From Acholeplasmataceae bacterium (GTDB lineage: Bacteria; Bacillota_I; Bacilli_A; ML615J-28; CAG-698): a DNA stretch of 8,807 nucleotides. Of the stretch, positions 1 to 7,193 are shown one piece after another. Position 1 is the first letter of the stretch. Each line of letters starts with the position of its first letter. The notes under the pieces were generated by a model. It was not told where the DNA came from and made no database searches. It was given only the letters and a program-made list of their open reading frames with translations. Made by a program: the position numbers and the translations under genes. The DNA lies in contig DUUA01000197.1 of assembly GCA_012841765.1 (NCBI GenBank), positions 1 through 8,807 of the forward strand, given 5' to 3'.

Positions 1-576
1 TATAATAATGAAACTATTTTTCCTAATTATAATAATATCTTTAATGCTTATAAAACAACAGATTTTAACAAAGTAAAAGTTGTTATTATTGGTCAAGATC
101 CATATCACAATTTTGGTGAAGCTAATGGATTAGCTTTTTCAGTTAGTAAAAATATTAAAATACCACCTTCACTACGAAACATTTATAAAGAATTGTCTAA
201 TGATTTAAATTTAGTCTCTCCTAATCATGGCGATCTTTCTAATTGGGCACAGGAAGGTGTGTTATTAATTAATACAATATTAACTGTTGAAAAAAACAAA
301 CCCTTATCACATCAAAATAAAGGGTGGGAAATATTTACAAAAGCCGTTATCAACGTTTTAAATAAAAACCGAATAAATATTGTTTATATATTATGGGGTA
401 ATTATGCGAAAACTTATAAAAAATATATTGATATCAAAAATAATTATATTATTGAATCACTTCATCCGTCACCTTTATCGGCTTATAGAGGTTTTTTTGG
501 CCATCAACCATTTAGTAAAACTAATAATTATTTAATAAGCAAAAATATCAAACCAATAAATTGGAGAATTGATTAA
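1..576 (+). CDS. ung: Uracil-DNA glycosylase, family 1 (5' end outside window)
   Basis: Removes uracil from DNA by cleaving the N-glycosidic bond, the first step of base-excision repair of deaminated cytosine or misincorporated dUMP. The reading frame is open from base 1 and ends with TAA at 574-576, giving 191 visible residues. By comparison with the roughly 225-residue family, about 30 N-terminal residues lie off the left edge. The water-activating motif GQDPYH is encoded at about 91-108 (catalytic Asp codon 97-99) and is followed by the conserved GLAFSV. The later motif HPSPLSAYRGFFG (about 463-501) holds the DNA-intercalation loop and catalytic His. The uracil-pocket stretch GVLLINTILTV is also present. 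No frameshift or missing key residue is seen. The first ATG at 193 is internal, because both the catalytic motif and the frame precede it. Only a weak 6-bp hairpin without a U-tract follows the stop, so read-through into the thiT leader is possible. Confidence 0.97.
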   Translation, partial: YNNETIFPNYNNIFNAYKTTDFNKVKVVIIGQDPYHNFGEANGLAFSVSKNIKIPPSLRNIYKELSNDLNLVSPNHGDLSNWAQEGVLLINTILTVEKNKPLSHQNKGWEIFTKAVINVLNKNRINIVYILWGNYAKTYKKYIDIKNNYIIESLHPSPLSAYRGFFGHQPFSKTNNYLISKNIKPINWRID

Positions 577-601
577 AAAGTTATCTAAAACTTTAAATCT
601 A

Positions 602-610
602 TGATATAAT
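602..610 (+). promoter_or_regulatory. Extended -10 promoter of the TPP riboswitch-thiT unit
   Basis: The sequence TGATATAAT is a TGn extended -10 joined to a perfect TATAAT hexamer (605-610). No good -35 box lies 16-18 bases upstream, which is tolerated by extended -10 promoters. Transcription would begin near 617, which coincides with the first base of the predicted P1 stem of the riboswitch. The placement supports the call. Confidence 0.7.
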
Positions 611-616
611 ATACAT

Positions 617-706
617 GTATAAAAGGGGAGCTAATGCTGAGAGGTTCTAAGGAACGACCCAAAACCTGATCTAGGTAATGCTAGCGTAGGAAAATCAGTT
701 TTTTGC
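617..706 (+). ncRNA. TPP (thiamin pyrophosphate) riboswitch, THI element
   Basis: The leader carries the conserved THI-box blocks: GGGG then CTGAGA around 625-642, ACCC at 657-660, and CCTGATCTAGGTAATGCTAG followed by CGTAGG at 665-690. Visible pairings are P2 (GGG near 625-628 with CCC 658-660), P3 (GTTC 644-647 with GAAC 652-655), P4 (CCT 665-667 with AGG 688-690) and P5 (CTAG 671-674 with CTAG 681-684). P1 is A/U-rich and weak; I propose 617-624 with 699-706, with one U-U mismatch. The RNA binds thiamin pyrophosphate, and in this architecture ligand binding lowers expression of the downstream gene. The intrinsic terminator immediately downstream indicates control by premature transcription termination. 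The downstream gene is a thiamin transporter subunit, as expected. Confidence 0.95.
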
Positions 707-710
707 TTTT

Positions 711-738
711 CTTTGCTTACAATAGCAAAGATTTTTTT
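711..738 (+). terminator. Riboswitch-controlled intrinsic terminator
   Basis: Arms CTTTGCT (711-717) and AGCAAAG (724-730) form a perfect 7-bp stem around the loop TACAAT, followed by A and seven T (732-738). It lies between the TPP aptamer and the thiT Shine-Dalgarno sequence. An alternative pairing of 700-706 with 725-731 would break this stem and could be the antiterminator. Confidence 0.85.
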
Positions 739-741
739 ATT

Positions 742-746
742 GGAGG
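742..746 (+). promoter_or_regulatory. Ribosome binding site that fixes the thiT start
   Basis: GGAGG lies five bases before the ATG at 752. The in-frame TTG at 713 has no such site and falls inside the terminator stem, so the shorter reading is the correct one. Confidence 0.85.
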
Positions 747-751
747 GTATT

Positions 752-1309
752 ATGAAAAAAAATACGGAGTTAATTAGTATTACTGAAAGTGCAATAATGA
801 TAGCACTTGCTGTTACATTTGAATTTATTGTGAAATCATTTGGATTTTTAACAATGCCACAGGGGGGTTCACTTAGTCTTACAATGTTACCAATAATGAT
901 TATTGGTTTTAGAAGAGGTGTTAAATATGGTATTTTAACAGGAGTAATTTATGGCTTTTTAAATTTTATCATTGATGGTTATTTTCTTCATTGGGGAAGT
1001 ATAATTTTTGATTATTTACTTGCATTTTCTGTGATTGGACTAACTGGCTTATTTAAAAACAAAGCAAAAAATAATATTTTTATTTTATTATTTGGGATTT
1101 TAATAGTATCATTAATGAGATATTTTATTCATGTAGTAAGCGGAATGATATTTTTTAGTGAATATCTGGAAACGGATGGGAGCTTTTTTTCGCTATTAAT
1201 TGCTTCTTTGAGTTATAATATAATTTATATGTTACCTTCAACTGTTGGGTGTTTAATAATTGGATTATTGTCAAAAAGAATAATCTACTTTAATTTAGAA
1301 AAAACTTAA
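752..1309 (+). CDS. thiT: Thiamin-binding S component of an ECF transporter (ThiT/YuaJ)
   Basis: Integral membrane protein of 185 residues that captures thiamin and hands it to the shared energy-coupling module (EcfA, EcfA', EcfT), which is not encoded in this window. The length matches the family (about 180-190). It is strongly hydrophobic with about six membrane segments. Family signatures are MPQGGSLSLTMLPI (residues 35-48), the acidic-Tyr pair D87-Y88 where the family often has Glu-Tyr, RYFIHVVSG (123-131, with the expected ligand-site His127) and Y155-N156. The basic tail SKRIIYF ends the last helix. The start is the ATG preceded by GGAGG. It sits directly behind a TPP riboswitch and terminator, so intracellular TPP should repress it. 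That regulatory context independently supports thiamin as substrate. It converges on recU, with which it shares a terminator. Confidence 0.95.
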   Translation: MKKNTELISITESAIMIALAVTFEFIVKSFGFLTMPQGGSLSLTMLPIMIIGFRRGVKYGILTGVIYGFLNFIIDGYFLHWGSIIFDYLLAFSVIGLTGLFKNKAKNNIFILLFGILIVSLMRYFIHVVSGMIFFSEYLETDGSFFSLLIASLSYNIIYMLPSTVGCLIIGLLSKRIIYFNLEKT

Positions 1310-1315
1310 TAAATC

Positions 1316-1348
1316 AAAAAACAATTCTTATATAAAGAATTGTTTTTT
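1316..1348. terminator. Bidirectional terminator between convergent thiT and recU
   Basis: A perfect 14-bp inverted repeat: AAAAAACAATTCTT (1316-1329) and AAGAATTGTTTTTT (1335-1348) around the loop ATATA. The T-run serves thiT on the plus strand. The A-run, read as T on the other strand, serves recU. The outermost base pair overlaps the recU stop codon (1348-1350). Confidence 0.9.
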
Positions 1349-1920
1349 TATATTTGGTATAAAATATCTAAAGCTTTTAAATAATCAATAGGAGGCGAAT
1401 ATTTAAGTTTTACTTCAACACCAATTTCCAAAGCTTTTGCAACTTTTATTGACTTTTCTTTATTTTCTAAACCTAATTTATATAATTCCATAAATATTTT
1501 TATATCAATAATAATTACTTTTTCCACTTTTCGATAATAAATTATTATAAAAGCAATTCCTCCATGTTTATCAATATTTTGAAGATGTAATAGTTGATGA
1601 TTAGCTATGTGTGTAAAACTAAAACTTAAATTATTTGTTTCTTTTGCTTCGTAGTCGATATACTTTCCTTTATAAATTCCATTATAATCAGTAGTAGAAG
1701 GGGTTTTATAATATGCTTCAACAATCTTCGCTTTATTTCTTGAAGGATAATCGACTTTAACTACTTGAATAGGCGTTGGCTTTTTATAAATATGAGCAAT
1801 ATCTTGATTACGATAATATTCGTTAGAAATATTTAAAGCTTCTTCAAATAACATTCCATAAGATTTAATTTTTTTAGGTTTCAAATTATTTAATGATGGA
1901 TTTGGATAATTGATTTTCAT
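1348..1920 (-). CDS. recU: Holliday junction resolvase RecU
   Basis: Cuts four-way DNA junctions during homologous recombination and repair; it replaces RuvC in Firmicutes and Mollicutes and works with RuvAB. The protein has 190 residues, near the usual 170-210. The family core is plain: KKPTPIQVVKVDYPSR (residues 46-61), STTDYNGIYKGKYIDYEAKET (75-95) and a GGIAFIIIYY strand. The metal-site acidic residues and lysine appear as D78, E91 and K93, with the D-13-E-2-K spacing of Bacillus subtilis RecU (D88, E101, K103). The ATG at 1918-1920 has AAGGAG (1928-1933 on the minus strand) seven bases upstream. The N-terminus has KINYPNPSLNN in place of the commoner RYPNG opening. In B. subtilis recU is paired with ponA; here it stands alone, divergent from lepA and convergent with thiT. 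Confidence 0.96.
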   Translation of the reverse strand: MKINYPNPSLNNLKPKKIKSYGMLFEEALNISNEYYRNQDIAHIYKKPTPIQVVKVDYPSRNKAKIVEAYYKTPSTTDYNGIYKGKYIDYEAKETNNLSFSFTHIANHQLLHLQNIDKHGGIAFIIIYYRKVEKVIIIDIKIFMELYKLGLENKEKSIKVAKALEIGVEVKLKYSPPIDYLKALDILYQI

Positions 1921-1945
1921 GGGTTGGCTCCTTAACTTATTTATA

Positions 1946-1954
1946 ATTATAACA
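1946..1954 (-). promoter_or_regulatory. Probable recU promoter (extended -10)
   Basis: Read on the minus strand this is TGTTATAAT, a TGn plus perfect TATAAT. The start of transcription would fall near 1939, leaving a leader of roughly 18 bases that still contains the AAGGAG ribosome site. A second extended -10 (1969-1977, minus) lies further upstream inside the inverted repeat and is an alternative. Confidence 0.5.
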
Positions 1955-1967
1955 TAGACATTAACTT

Positions 1968-2018
1968 AATTATATCAAATTTATATTTGAAATAGTTTAT
2001 TTATATTTTGATATAATT
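1968..2018. repeat. 12-bp perfect inverted repeat between recU and lepA
   Basis: AATTATATCAAA (1968-1979) is repeated in inverse as TTTGATATAATT (2007-2018), with 27 bases between the arms. Each arm reads outward as TGATATAAT, an extended -10 motif: toward recU on the minus strand (1969-1977) and toward lepA on the plus strand (2009-2017). The arms could be paired promoters, a regulator's half-sites, or both. In so AT-rich a region some symmetry arises by chance, so the function is uncertain. Confidence 0.5.
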
Positions 2019-2036
2019 GATCGGTTTTATAATGTC

Positions 2037-2065
2037 TTGATATTTTGGTCAAAATAAGGTAAAAT
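2037..2065 (+). promoter_or_regulatory. Probable lepA promoter
   Basis: TTGATA (2037-2042) and TAAAAT (2060-2065) are separated by exactly 17 bases, the best -35/-10 pair in the region. Transcription would start near 2072, just ahead of the AAAGGA ribosome site (2075-2080) and the ATG at 2088. The extended -10 at 2009-2017 is a possible second start further upstream. Confidence 0.6.
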
Positions 2066-2087
2066 AAGAGTATTAAAGGATGGATTT

Positions 2088-3914
2088 ATGAACAGAAATA
2101 AATTATTACAAAGACAAAAACAAATTAGAAATTTTTCTATAATAGCACATATAGATCATGGGAAATCTACTCTTGCAGATAGAATTTTACAATTAACAAA
2201 CACGGTACAAACTAGAGAAATGAAAAGTCAACTTTTAGATTCAATGGATATTGAAAGAGAACGCGGCATCACTATTAAATTAACGGCTTGTGAAGTTTTA
2301 TATAAAGCAAAAGATGGTCAAGACTACATTTTTCATTTAATAGATACTCCTGGGCATGTTGATTTTACTTATGAAGTATCCAGAAGCTTAGCAGCTTGTG
2401 AAGGCGCTTTATTATTAGTTGATGCTGTTCAAGGTGTTCAAGCCCAAACTCTTGCAAATGCTTATTTAGCAATTGACAACAACTTAGAAATTATTCCTGT
2501 AATTAATAAGATTGATTTAGAAAATGCTGACCCAGATAGAATAAAAGAAGAAATAGAATCAATTGTTGGAATTGATGCGAGTGAGGCTGTTCTTGCAAGT
2601 GCAAGAGACGGAATAGGAATTGAAGATATTTTAGAACAAATTGTTCATAAAATTCCTGCTCCAGATGGAGATCCTGAATTGCCATTACAAGCATTAATTT
2701 TTGATTCATACTTTGATCAATATAGAGGGGTTATTCCTTTAGTGAGAATTGTTAATGGTAGTATAAAAAAAGGAGACATTATTTATATGATGTCAACAAA
2801 AGGCTCTTTTGAAGTAACGGAAGTTGGCGTACACTCGCCTGGTGAAGTTGCTAGAGATATTTTACTACCAGGAGATGTTGGCTACATTGTAGCAGCAATT
2901 AAAGAAATTGATTTTGTTCACGTAGGTGACACTATTACTCATTTTAATGACAAATCAAGTACAAAATTACCAGGGTACCGGGTTTTAAATCCCATGGTTT
3001 ATTCTGGAATGTTTCCAATCGACAACAAAGAAAATGAATTATTAAAAGAAGCTTTAGAAAAATTAAAATTAAATGATGCTTCACTAATATACCAACCTGA
3101 ATCTTCACAAGCGCTTGGCTTTGGATATAGAGTCGGTTTTTTAGGTTTGCTTCATATGGATATTGTTCAAGAAAGAATTGAAAGAGAATTCAATATTGAT
3201 TTAATTTTAACTGCTCCGTCAGTTGATTATAAAATATTTTTAGAAGATAAAACAGTTTTATTTATTGAAAATCCTTCTTCATTCCCAGATCCAAGTAAAA
3301 TAGACCATATTGAAGAACCTTACGTTATTGCAAAAGTAATGGCTCCCAGTGACTATGTAGGTCCGATAATGGAATTATGTCAAAATAAACGTGGCCAATT
3401 TAAAGATATGGTTTATGTAAATAAAACAAGAGTAACAATTACTTATGAACTTCCTTTATCAGAAGTTATTTATGATTTCTTTGATCGTTTAAAATCGTCA
3501 ACTAAAGGTTATGCAACATTTGATTATGAACTATCTGAATATAAAAGATCAAATCTTGTAAAAATGGATATTTTATTAAATGGAGAAAAAGTAGATGCCT
3601 TAAGTATTATTACCCATCGTGATAATACTTATAAAAGAGGTAAAATTATAACTGAAAAATTAAAAACTCTTATTCCGAGACAATTATTTGAAGTTCCTAT
3701 TCAAGCAGCTGTTGGTGGAAAAATTGTAGCTAGAAGTACGGTTAAATCTGTTGGCAAAAATGTTCTTGCTAAATGTTATGGAGGAGATATTTCTAGAAAG
3801 AAAAAACTTCTTGAAAAACAAAAAGAAGGTAAGAAGAGAATGAAACAAATTGGAAATGTTGAAATTCCTCAATCAGCTTTCTTAGCAGTCCTTTCAATTG
3901 ATGAAGATGAATAA
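2088..3914 (+). CDS. lepA: Elongation factor 4 (LepA), ribosomal GTPase
   Basis: Cytoplasmic translational GTPase related to EF-G that acts on ribosomes in initiation/elongation and stress; its exact role is still debated for the family. The 608 residues match the usual size of about 600. The GTPase motifs are all intact: AHIDHGKST (20-28), RGITIK (59-64), DTPGH (86-90), NKID (140-143) and SAR (171-173). Beta-barrel and EF-G-like domains III and V follow. The LepA-specific C-terminal domain is recognised by [40 protein letters not shown] and the final [10 protein letters not shown]. The start is the ATG seven bases after AAAGGA, and it gives the standard N-terminus ahead of [14 protein letters not shown]. 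It overlaps hemW, an order also seen in Bacillus subtilis. Confidence 0.98.
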   Translation: MNRNKLLQRQKQIRNFSIIAHIDHGKSTLADRILQLTNTVQTREMKSQLLDSMDIERERGITIKLTACEVLYKAKDGQDYIFHLIDTPGHVDFTYEVSRSLAACEGALLLVDAVQGVQAQTLANAYLAIDNNLEIIPVINKIDLENADPDRIKEEIESIVGIDASEAVLASARDGIGIEDILEQIVHKIPAPDGDPELPLQALIFDSYFDQYRGVIPLVRIVNGSIKKGDIIYMMSTKGSFEVTEVGVHSPGEVARDILLPGDVGYIVAAIKEIDFVHVGDTITHFNDKSSTKLPGYRVLNPMVYSGMFPIDNKENELLKEALEKLKLNDASLIYQPESSQALGFGYRVGFLGLLHMDIVQERIEREFNIDLILTAPSVDYKIFLEDKTVLFIENPSSFPDPSKIDHIEEPYVIAKVMAPSDYVGPIMELCQNKRGQFKDMVYVNKTRVTITYELPLSEVIYDFFDRLKSSTKGYATFDYELSEYKRSNLVKMDILLNGEKVDALSIITHRDNTYKRGKIITEKLKTLIPRQLFEVPIQAAVGGKIVARSTVKSVGKNVLAKCYGGDISRKKKLLEKQKEGKKRMKQIGNVEIPQSAFLAVLSIDEDE

Positions 3915-5037
3915 AAAAATAGAAGCTTTATACATTCATATTCCATTTTGTAATAACATTTGTACTTACTGTGACTTTTATAAAATGATTGCTAAAGAAG
4001 AAACAAAGACTAAATATATTGATTATTTAATAAAAGAGCTTTATATCAAAGAACCTTTATTAAAAAACATTAAAACAATTTACATTGGTGGTGGAACACC
4101 TTCTTCAATCTCTACTAAAAATCTCGAAAGATTATTGCACACGATTAAAAAGATAATCGATTTACATAACGTGATTGAATACACAATAGAAGTAAATCCT
4201 CAAGATATAACTGATGATTTAGCAAAATTGTTTAAAAACATGAAAATTAACCGCATCAGTATGGGTGTTCAATCATTAAATGAAAATCAATTAAAATTTC
4301 TAAATAGGAAACATAATATTGAAACAGTTACAAAAGCGATTACTCATTTCCAAAATAATGCTATTAATAATATTAATTGTGATATATTGTATGCTGTTTA
4401 TGAAGATAATTTTGAAAGAATAAAGCACGATGTCGATTATTTAATTAATTTGGGTATTGTGCATTTTTCTCTTTACTCTTTAATACTAGAAGAAAAAACT
4501 GTTTTATATCATAAATATTTAAAAAATGAATTTAAGTTAATGGATGAAGACGAAGAAGCAAAACTTTATTATAAAATTGTCGATTATATGAAATCAAAAA
4601 AATTCAAACATTATGAAATTAGTAATTTTTGTAAAGATGATTTATATTCTAAACATAATTTAATCTATTGGCATAATGATTATTATTTAGGCGTGGGAGC
4701 AAATGCAAGTTATTACTATAAAAACACTAGATATACAAATATAAACAATTTAGAAAAATATTACCAAGGTATTGATAATAAAAGATTAATATTTAAAGAA
4801 GAAGATAAGCTAAACAAATTCGAAATAATGCAAGAAGAATTTATGATAAGCTTACGTTTAACACAAGGAGTTTCTGTAAATCAATTTAAAAACAAATTTG
4901 ATGAAAATCCTTTTGAAGTGTTCCCTTTTATTAAAGATTTAATAAAAGAAGAACTTTTAATTTTGAAGGATGATTTCCTATTTATTCCAGAAAATAAATT
5001 TTATATTTCTAATTCTATCTTAGTATATTTTGTATAA
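3907..5037 (+). CDS. hemW: Radical SAM haem chaperone HemW (oxygen-independent coproporphyrinogen oxidase-like)
   Basis: Member of the HemN/HemW radical SAM family, 376 residues, as expected for HemW. HemW proteins bind haem and deliver it to haem enzymes rather than oxidising coproporphyrinogen. Seen in the sequence: the cluster motif [15 protein letters not shown] (cysteines 15, 19, 22), GGGTPSS (61-67), EVNPQD (95-100), RISMGVQS (116-123), HYEISNF (235-241) and HNLIYW (250-255), the HNxxYW motif implicated in haem binding. Two positions differ from the family: the usual YGLPGQT-type segment reads YAVYEDN (162-168), and the usual GAGAH reads GANAS (264-268). The start is ambiguous: ATG 3907 (8-base overlap with lepA), ATG 3901 and TTG 3898 are all in frame and none has a clear Shine-Dalgarno, so translation is probably coupled to lepA. 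I chose 3907 because it gives the usual short lead to the YIHIPFC motif. Confidence 0.9.
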   Translation: MNKKIEALYIHIPFCNNICTYCDFYKMIAKEETKTKYIDYLIKELYIKEPLLKNIKTIYIGGGTPSSISTKNLERLLHTIKKIIDLHNVIEYTIEVNPQDITDDLAKLFKNMKINRISMGVQSLNENQLKFLNRKHNIETVTKAITHFQNNAINNINCDILYAVYEDNFERIKHDVDYLINLGIVHFSLYSLILEEKTVLYHKYLKNEFKLMDEDEEAKLYYKIVDYMKSKKFKHYEISNFCKDDLYSKHNLIYWHNDYYLGVGANASYYYKNTRYTNINNLEKYYQGIDNKRLIFKEEDKLNKFEIMQEEFMISLRLTQGVSVNQFKNKFDENPFEVFPFIKDLIKEELLILKDDFLFIPENKFYISNSILVYFV

Positions 5038-5063
5038 TAATTAAATAAAACTATTAAATAAGG

Positions 5064-5069
5064 TATAAT
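5064..5069 (+). promoter_or_regulatory. Candidate -10 box directly upstream of xerD
   Basis: TATAAT ends six bases before the xerD ATG (5076). Usual spacing would put the first transcribed base on the A of the start codon. The -35 at 17-base spacing (5041-5046, TTAAAT) is weak. No terminator lies between hemW and xerD, so xerD may also be read from the lepA promoter. Confidence 0.45.
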
Positions 5070-5075
5070 ATATAT

Positions 5076-5978
5076 ATGAAGATTAAAGTAGCTTTAAAAG
5101 AATTTGAATATTATTTACGTGGTGAAAAAAATGTTAGCGCAGCTACCTTTGATGCATATATTTCAGATCTTAGCAAATATGAATATTTTCTAACAACTTA
5201 CCGAAATAAGTTTAATGTTAAAGATATTAATATTGAAGATATTAGAAAATATCTTGCAAGTTTAAAAAGAAAGCATTTAACTGTTTCTACATTAGCAAGA
5301 AACATCACATCAATAAAATCTTTCCATCGTTTTTTAATGAAGGAAAAATTTATTGATTATAACTATGCAAACACTATCCAAGCCCCAAAAAAGGCCAAGA
5401 AATTGCCGACAGTTCTATCTATTAAAGAAATAGATGATATAATAGACTCAATGGAAGAAACGACTCCAGCGCAAATTAGAAACAAAACTATGGTGATATT
5501 AGCTTATTCTTGTGGTCTAAGAGTTAGTGAACTTGTTAATTTAAAGATGAATAATTTGAGAATTTCAAAAAGATTTTTAGATTTTGTTGGTAAAGGAAAT
5601 AAAGAAAGAATTGTTCCAATTAGCAATGAATCAATAAAATACCTAGAACTTTATTTCGAAAAATCTAGACCCTTTTTTAATAAATTTAATAATTTAGAAT
5701 ATGTATTTCTAACTAGACAATCAAAACAAATGTCTCGAGAAAACTTTAGCATAATTTTCAAAAAAGCTTCAAAAGAAGCTAATATTAAAAAAAATGTAAG
5801 TCCTCACACATTAAGGCATTCTTTTGCTACTCATTTACTTGATCAAGGTTTGGACTTACGGTTAATTCAAGAATTGCTTGGCCATTCAGACATTTCAACA
5901 ACAGAAATATATACTAATATTAGTCAAGAAAAATTAAAACAAGTATATTTAAACGCTCATCCAAGAGCTAGGAAGTGA
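5076..5978 (+). CDS. xerD: Tyrosine recombinase XerD (XerC/XerD family)
   Basis: Site-specific recombinase that, usually with a XerC partner, resolves chromosome dimers at dif near the terminus. It has 300 residues, the standard length. An N-terminal SAM-like DNA-binding domain (about 1-100) precedes the catalytic domain. All active-site residues are visible: R149 (GLRVSEL), K173 (GKGNKER), H244 and R247 (HTLRHSFATHLL), H270 (LLGHSDI) and nucleophile Y279 (TEIYTNIS). The end at HPRARK followed by TGA is the family's usual C-terminus. The ATG start gives a normal N-terminus but has no Shine-Dalgarno at a workable distance (AAGG 5060-5063 is 12 bases away). deoB begins five bases after the stop. 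The xerD-deoB order matches ripX-drm of Bacillus subtilis, which favours XerD over XerC. No integron, phage or transposon genes accompany it, so a housekeeping role is likely. Confidence 0.93.
   Translation: MKIKVALKEFEYYLRGEKNVSAATFDAYISDLSKYEYFLTTYRNKFNVKDINIEDIRKYLASLKRKHLTVSTLARNITSIKSFHRFLMKEKFIDYNYANTIQAPKKAKKLPTVLSIKEIDDIIDSMEETTPAQIRNKTMVILAYSCGLRVSELVNLKMNNLRISKRFLDFVGKGNKERIVPISNESIKYLELYFEKSRPFFNKFNNLEYVFLTRQSKQMSRENFSIIFKKASKEANIKKNVSPHTLRHSFATHLLDQGLDLRLIQELLGHSDISTTEIYTNISQEKLKQVYLNAHPRARK
5970..5975 (+). promoter_or_regulatory. Ribosome binding site that fixes the deoB start
   Basis: AGGAAG, inside the last codons of xerD, lies eight bases before ATG 5984. An in-frame GTG at 5975 overlaps this site and would add three residues (MRN) that the family lacks, so ATG 5984 is preferred. 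Confidence 0.75.
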
Positions 5979-5983
5979 GAAAT

Positions 5984-7165
5984 ATGGAAAAATATAAAAG
6001 AATTTTTATTATAGTAGCTGATTCACTAGGAGTTGGTTCAGATGAAATGAGCCATATATATAATGATCAAGGAGCAAATACTTTTAAACATCTTAGTTAC
6101 AGCAAACAAGATTTCAGTATTCCAACACTAGAGTCATTAGGTGTAGGTAATATTACTGATATTAATAATACAAAGCCAATTAAAGATGCAAAAGCTTCTT
6201 ATGGAAAGATGAGAGAATTAAGTATAGGAAAAGATACTTTAACTGGCCATTGGGAATTTATGGGAATAGAATCAAAAACATCATTCCCATCATTTACAGA
6301 AACAGGTTTTCCAAAAGAATTAATACATGAAATAGAAACACAAACGGGTTATAAAGTTATTGGAAATAAATCAGCAAGTGGAACTGAAATACTAGTGGAA
6401 CTTGGAGAACAACAAAAAAGGGATAAATCAATAATAGTTTATACATCAGCTGATTCTGTGCTACAAATAGCTGCTCATGAAGAAACTATTCCTGTTAAGG
6501 AATTATATAGGATTTGTTCTATCGTTAGAAAAATCACTTTAGATAACCCTAAATGGAAAGTCGGAAGAATTATAGCCAGACCATATATTGGAAAATGTAA
6601 AACATGTTTTGAAAGAACAGCTAATAGACATGATTATGCAGTAACACCACCGAAAAAAACTGTTCTAAATTATTTAAAAGACGCTCAGTTGGATGTTATT
6701 GCCATTGGGAAGATTAAAGATATTTATGATGGCGAAGGCATAACCCAATCAATTAAAACAACTTCCAATATTCATGGAATGAATGTCACAAAAGAATTTG
6801 CAAATAAAGATTTTAAAGGAATTTGTTTTGTTAATTTAGTTGAGTTTGATTCTAAATTTGGACATAGAAGAAATCCTGTTGGTTATGCAGAAGCTGTAGA
6901 AGAATTTGATCGAGAATTAAAAGAATTAATTACTTTATTAAAAGATAATGATTTATTAATGATTGTTGCAGATCATGGAAATGACCCTACTCATTTTGGC
7001 ACAGACCATACAAGAGAATTTGTTCCATTATTAGTTTATAATAATAAAGAAAATGGCAAAAATTTAGGTATTAGAGAAACATTTGCGGATATTGGGGCAA
7101 CTATCTCTGAAAATTTTTCTCTTAAAAAGCCAGATATTGGAAATAGTTTTTTAAAAGAACTTTAA
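5984..7165 (+). CDS. deoB: Phosphopentomutase
   Basis: Interconverts (deoxy)ribose 1-phosphate and (deoxy)ribose 5-phosphate, linking nucleoside phosphorolysis to the pentose phosphate and deoxyribose-phosphate aldolase routes. It is a cytoplasmic, Mn-dependent enzyme of the alkaline phosphatase superfamily. The 393 residues match the family (about 390). Metal and catalytic residues are in place: D13 (VADSLGVG), T85 (KDTLTGHWE, the phosphorylated Thr), D289 and H294 (EFDSKFGHR), D330 and H331 (VADHGND) and H342 (GTDHTRE). Their spacing equals that of Bacillus cereus phosphopentomutase with a +3 offset in the second half. RIIARPYIG and NRHDYAVTPP of the cap domain are also present. It follows xerD by five bases, an arrangement conserved in Bacillus, where a purine nucleoside phosphorylase gene comes next. 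Here an alpha/beta hydrolase follows instead. Confidence 0.97.
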   Translation: MEKYKRIFIIVADSLGVGSDEMSHIYNDQGANTFKHLSYSKQDFSIPTLESLGVGNITDINNTKPIKDAKASYGKMRELSIGKDTLTGHWEFMGIESKTSFPSFTETGFPKELIHEIETQTGYKVIGNKSASGTEILVELGEQQKRDKSIIVYTSADSVLQIAAHEETIPVKELYRICSIVRKITLDNPKWKVGRIIARPYIGKCKTCFERTANRHDYAVTPPKKTVLNYLKDAQLDVIAIGKIKDIYDGEGITQSIKTTSNIHGMNVTKEFANKDFKGICFVNLVEFDSKFGHRRNPVGYAEAVEEFDRELKELITLLKDNDLLMIVADHGNDPTHFGTDHTREFVPLLVYNNKENGKNLGIRETFADIGATISENFSLKKPDIGNSFLKEL

Positions 7166-7193
7166 AATTTTCAATAAGAAAGAGAGGAAAATT

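Noticed and set aside
577..594. Short inverted repeat AAAGTT/AACTTT after ung as a terminator
   Set aside because: Only six A/T-rich pairs and no T-run follow, so it is too weak to call.
713..751. N-terminal extension of ThiT from the TTG at 713
   Set aside because: It would be translated through the riboswitch terminator stem, has no ribosome site, and adds residues the family lacks. ATG 752 has GGAGG at five bases.
2503..2709. 68-codon frame on the minus strand inside lepA
   Set aside because: It is fully covered by the conserved GTPase domain of lepA and has no ribosome site or recognisable motif; it is a shadow frame.
3684..3872. 62-codon minus-strand frame in the 3' end of lepA
   Set aside because: Phe/Asn-rich product that mirrors the Lys-rich LepA C-terminal domain on the other strand, with no independent support.
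5076..5978. Reading the tyrosine recombinase as part of an integrative element
   Set aside because: All features fit housekeeping XerD: standard length, conserved linkage to deoB, and no flanking attachment repeats, excisionase or cargo genes.
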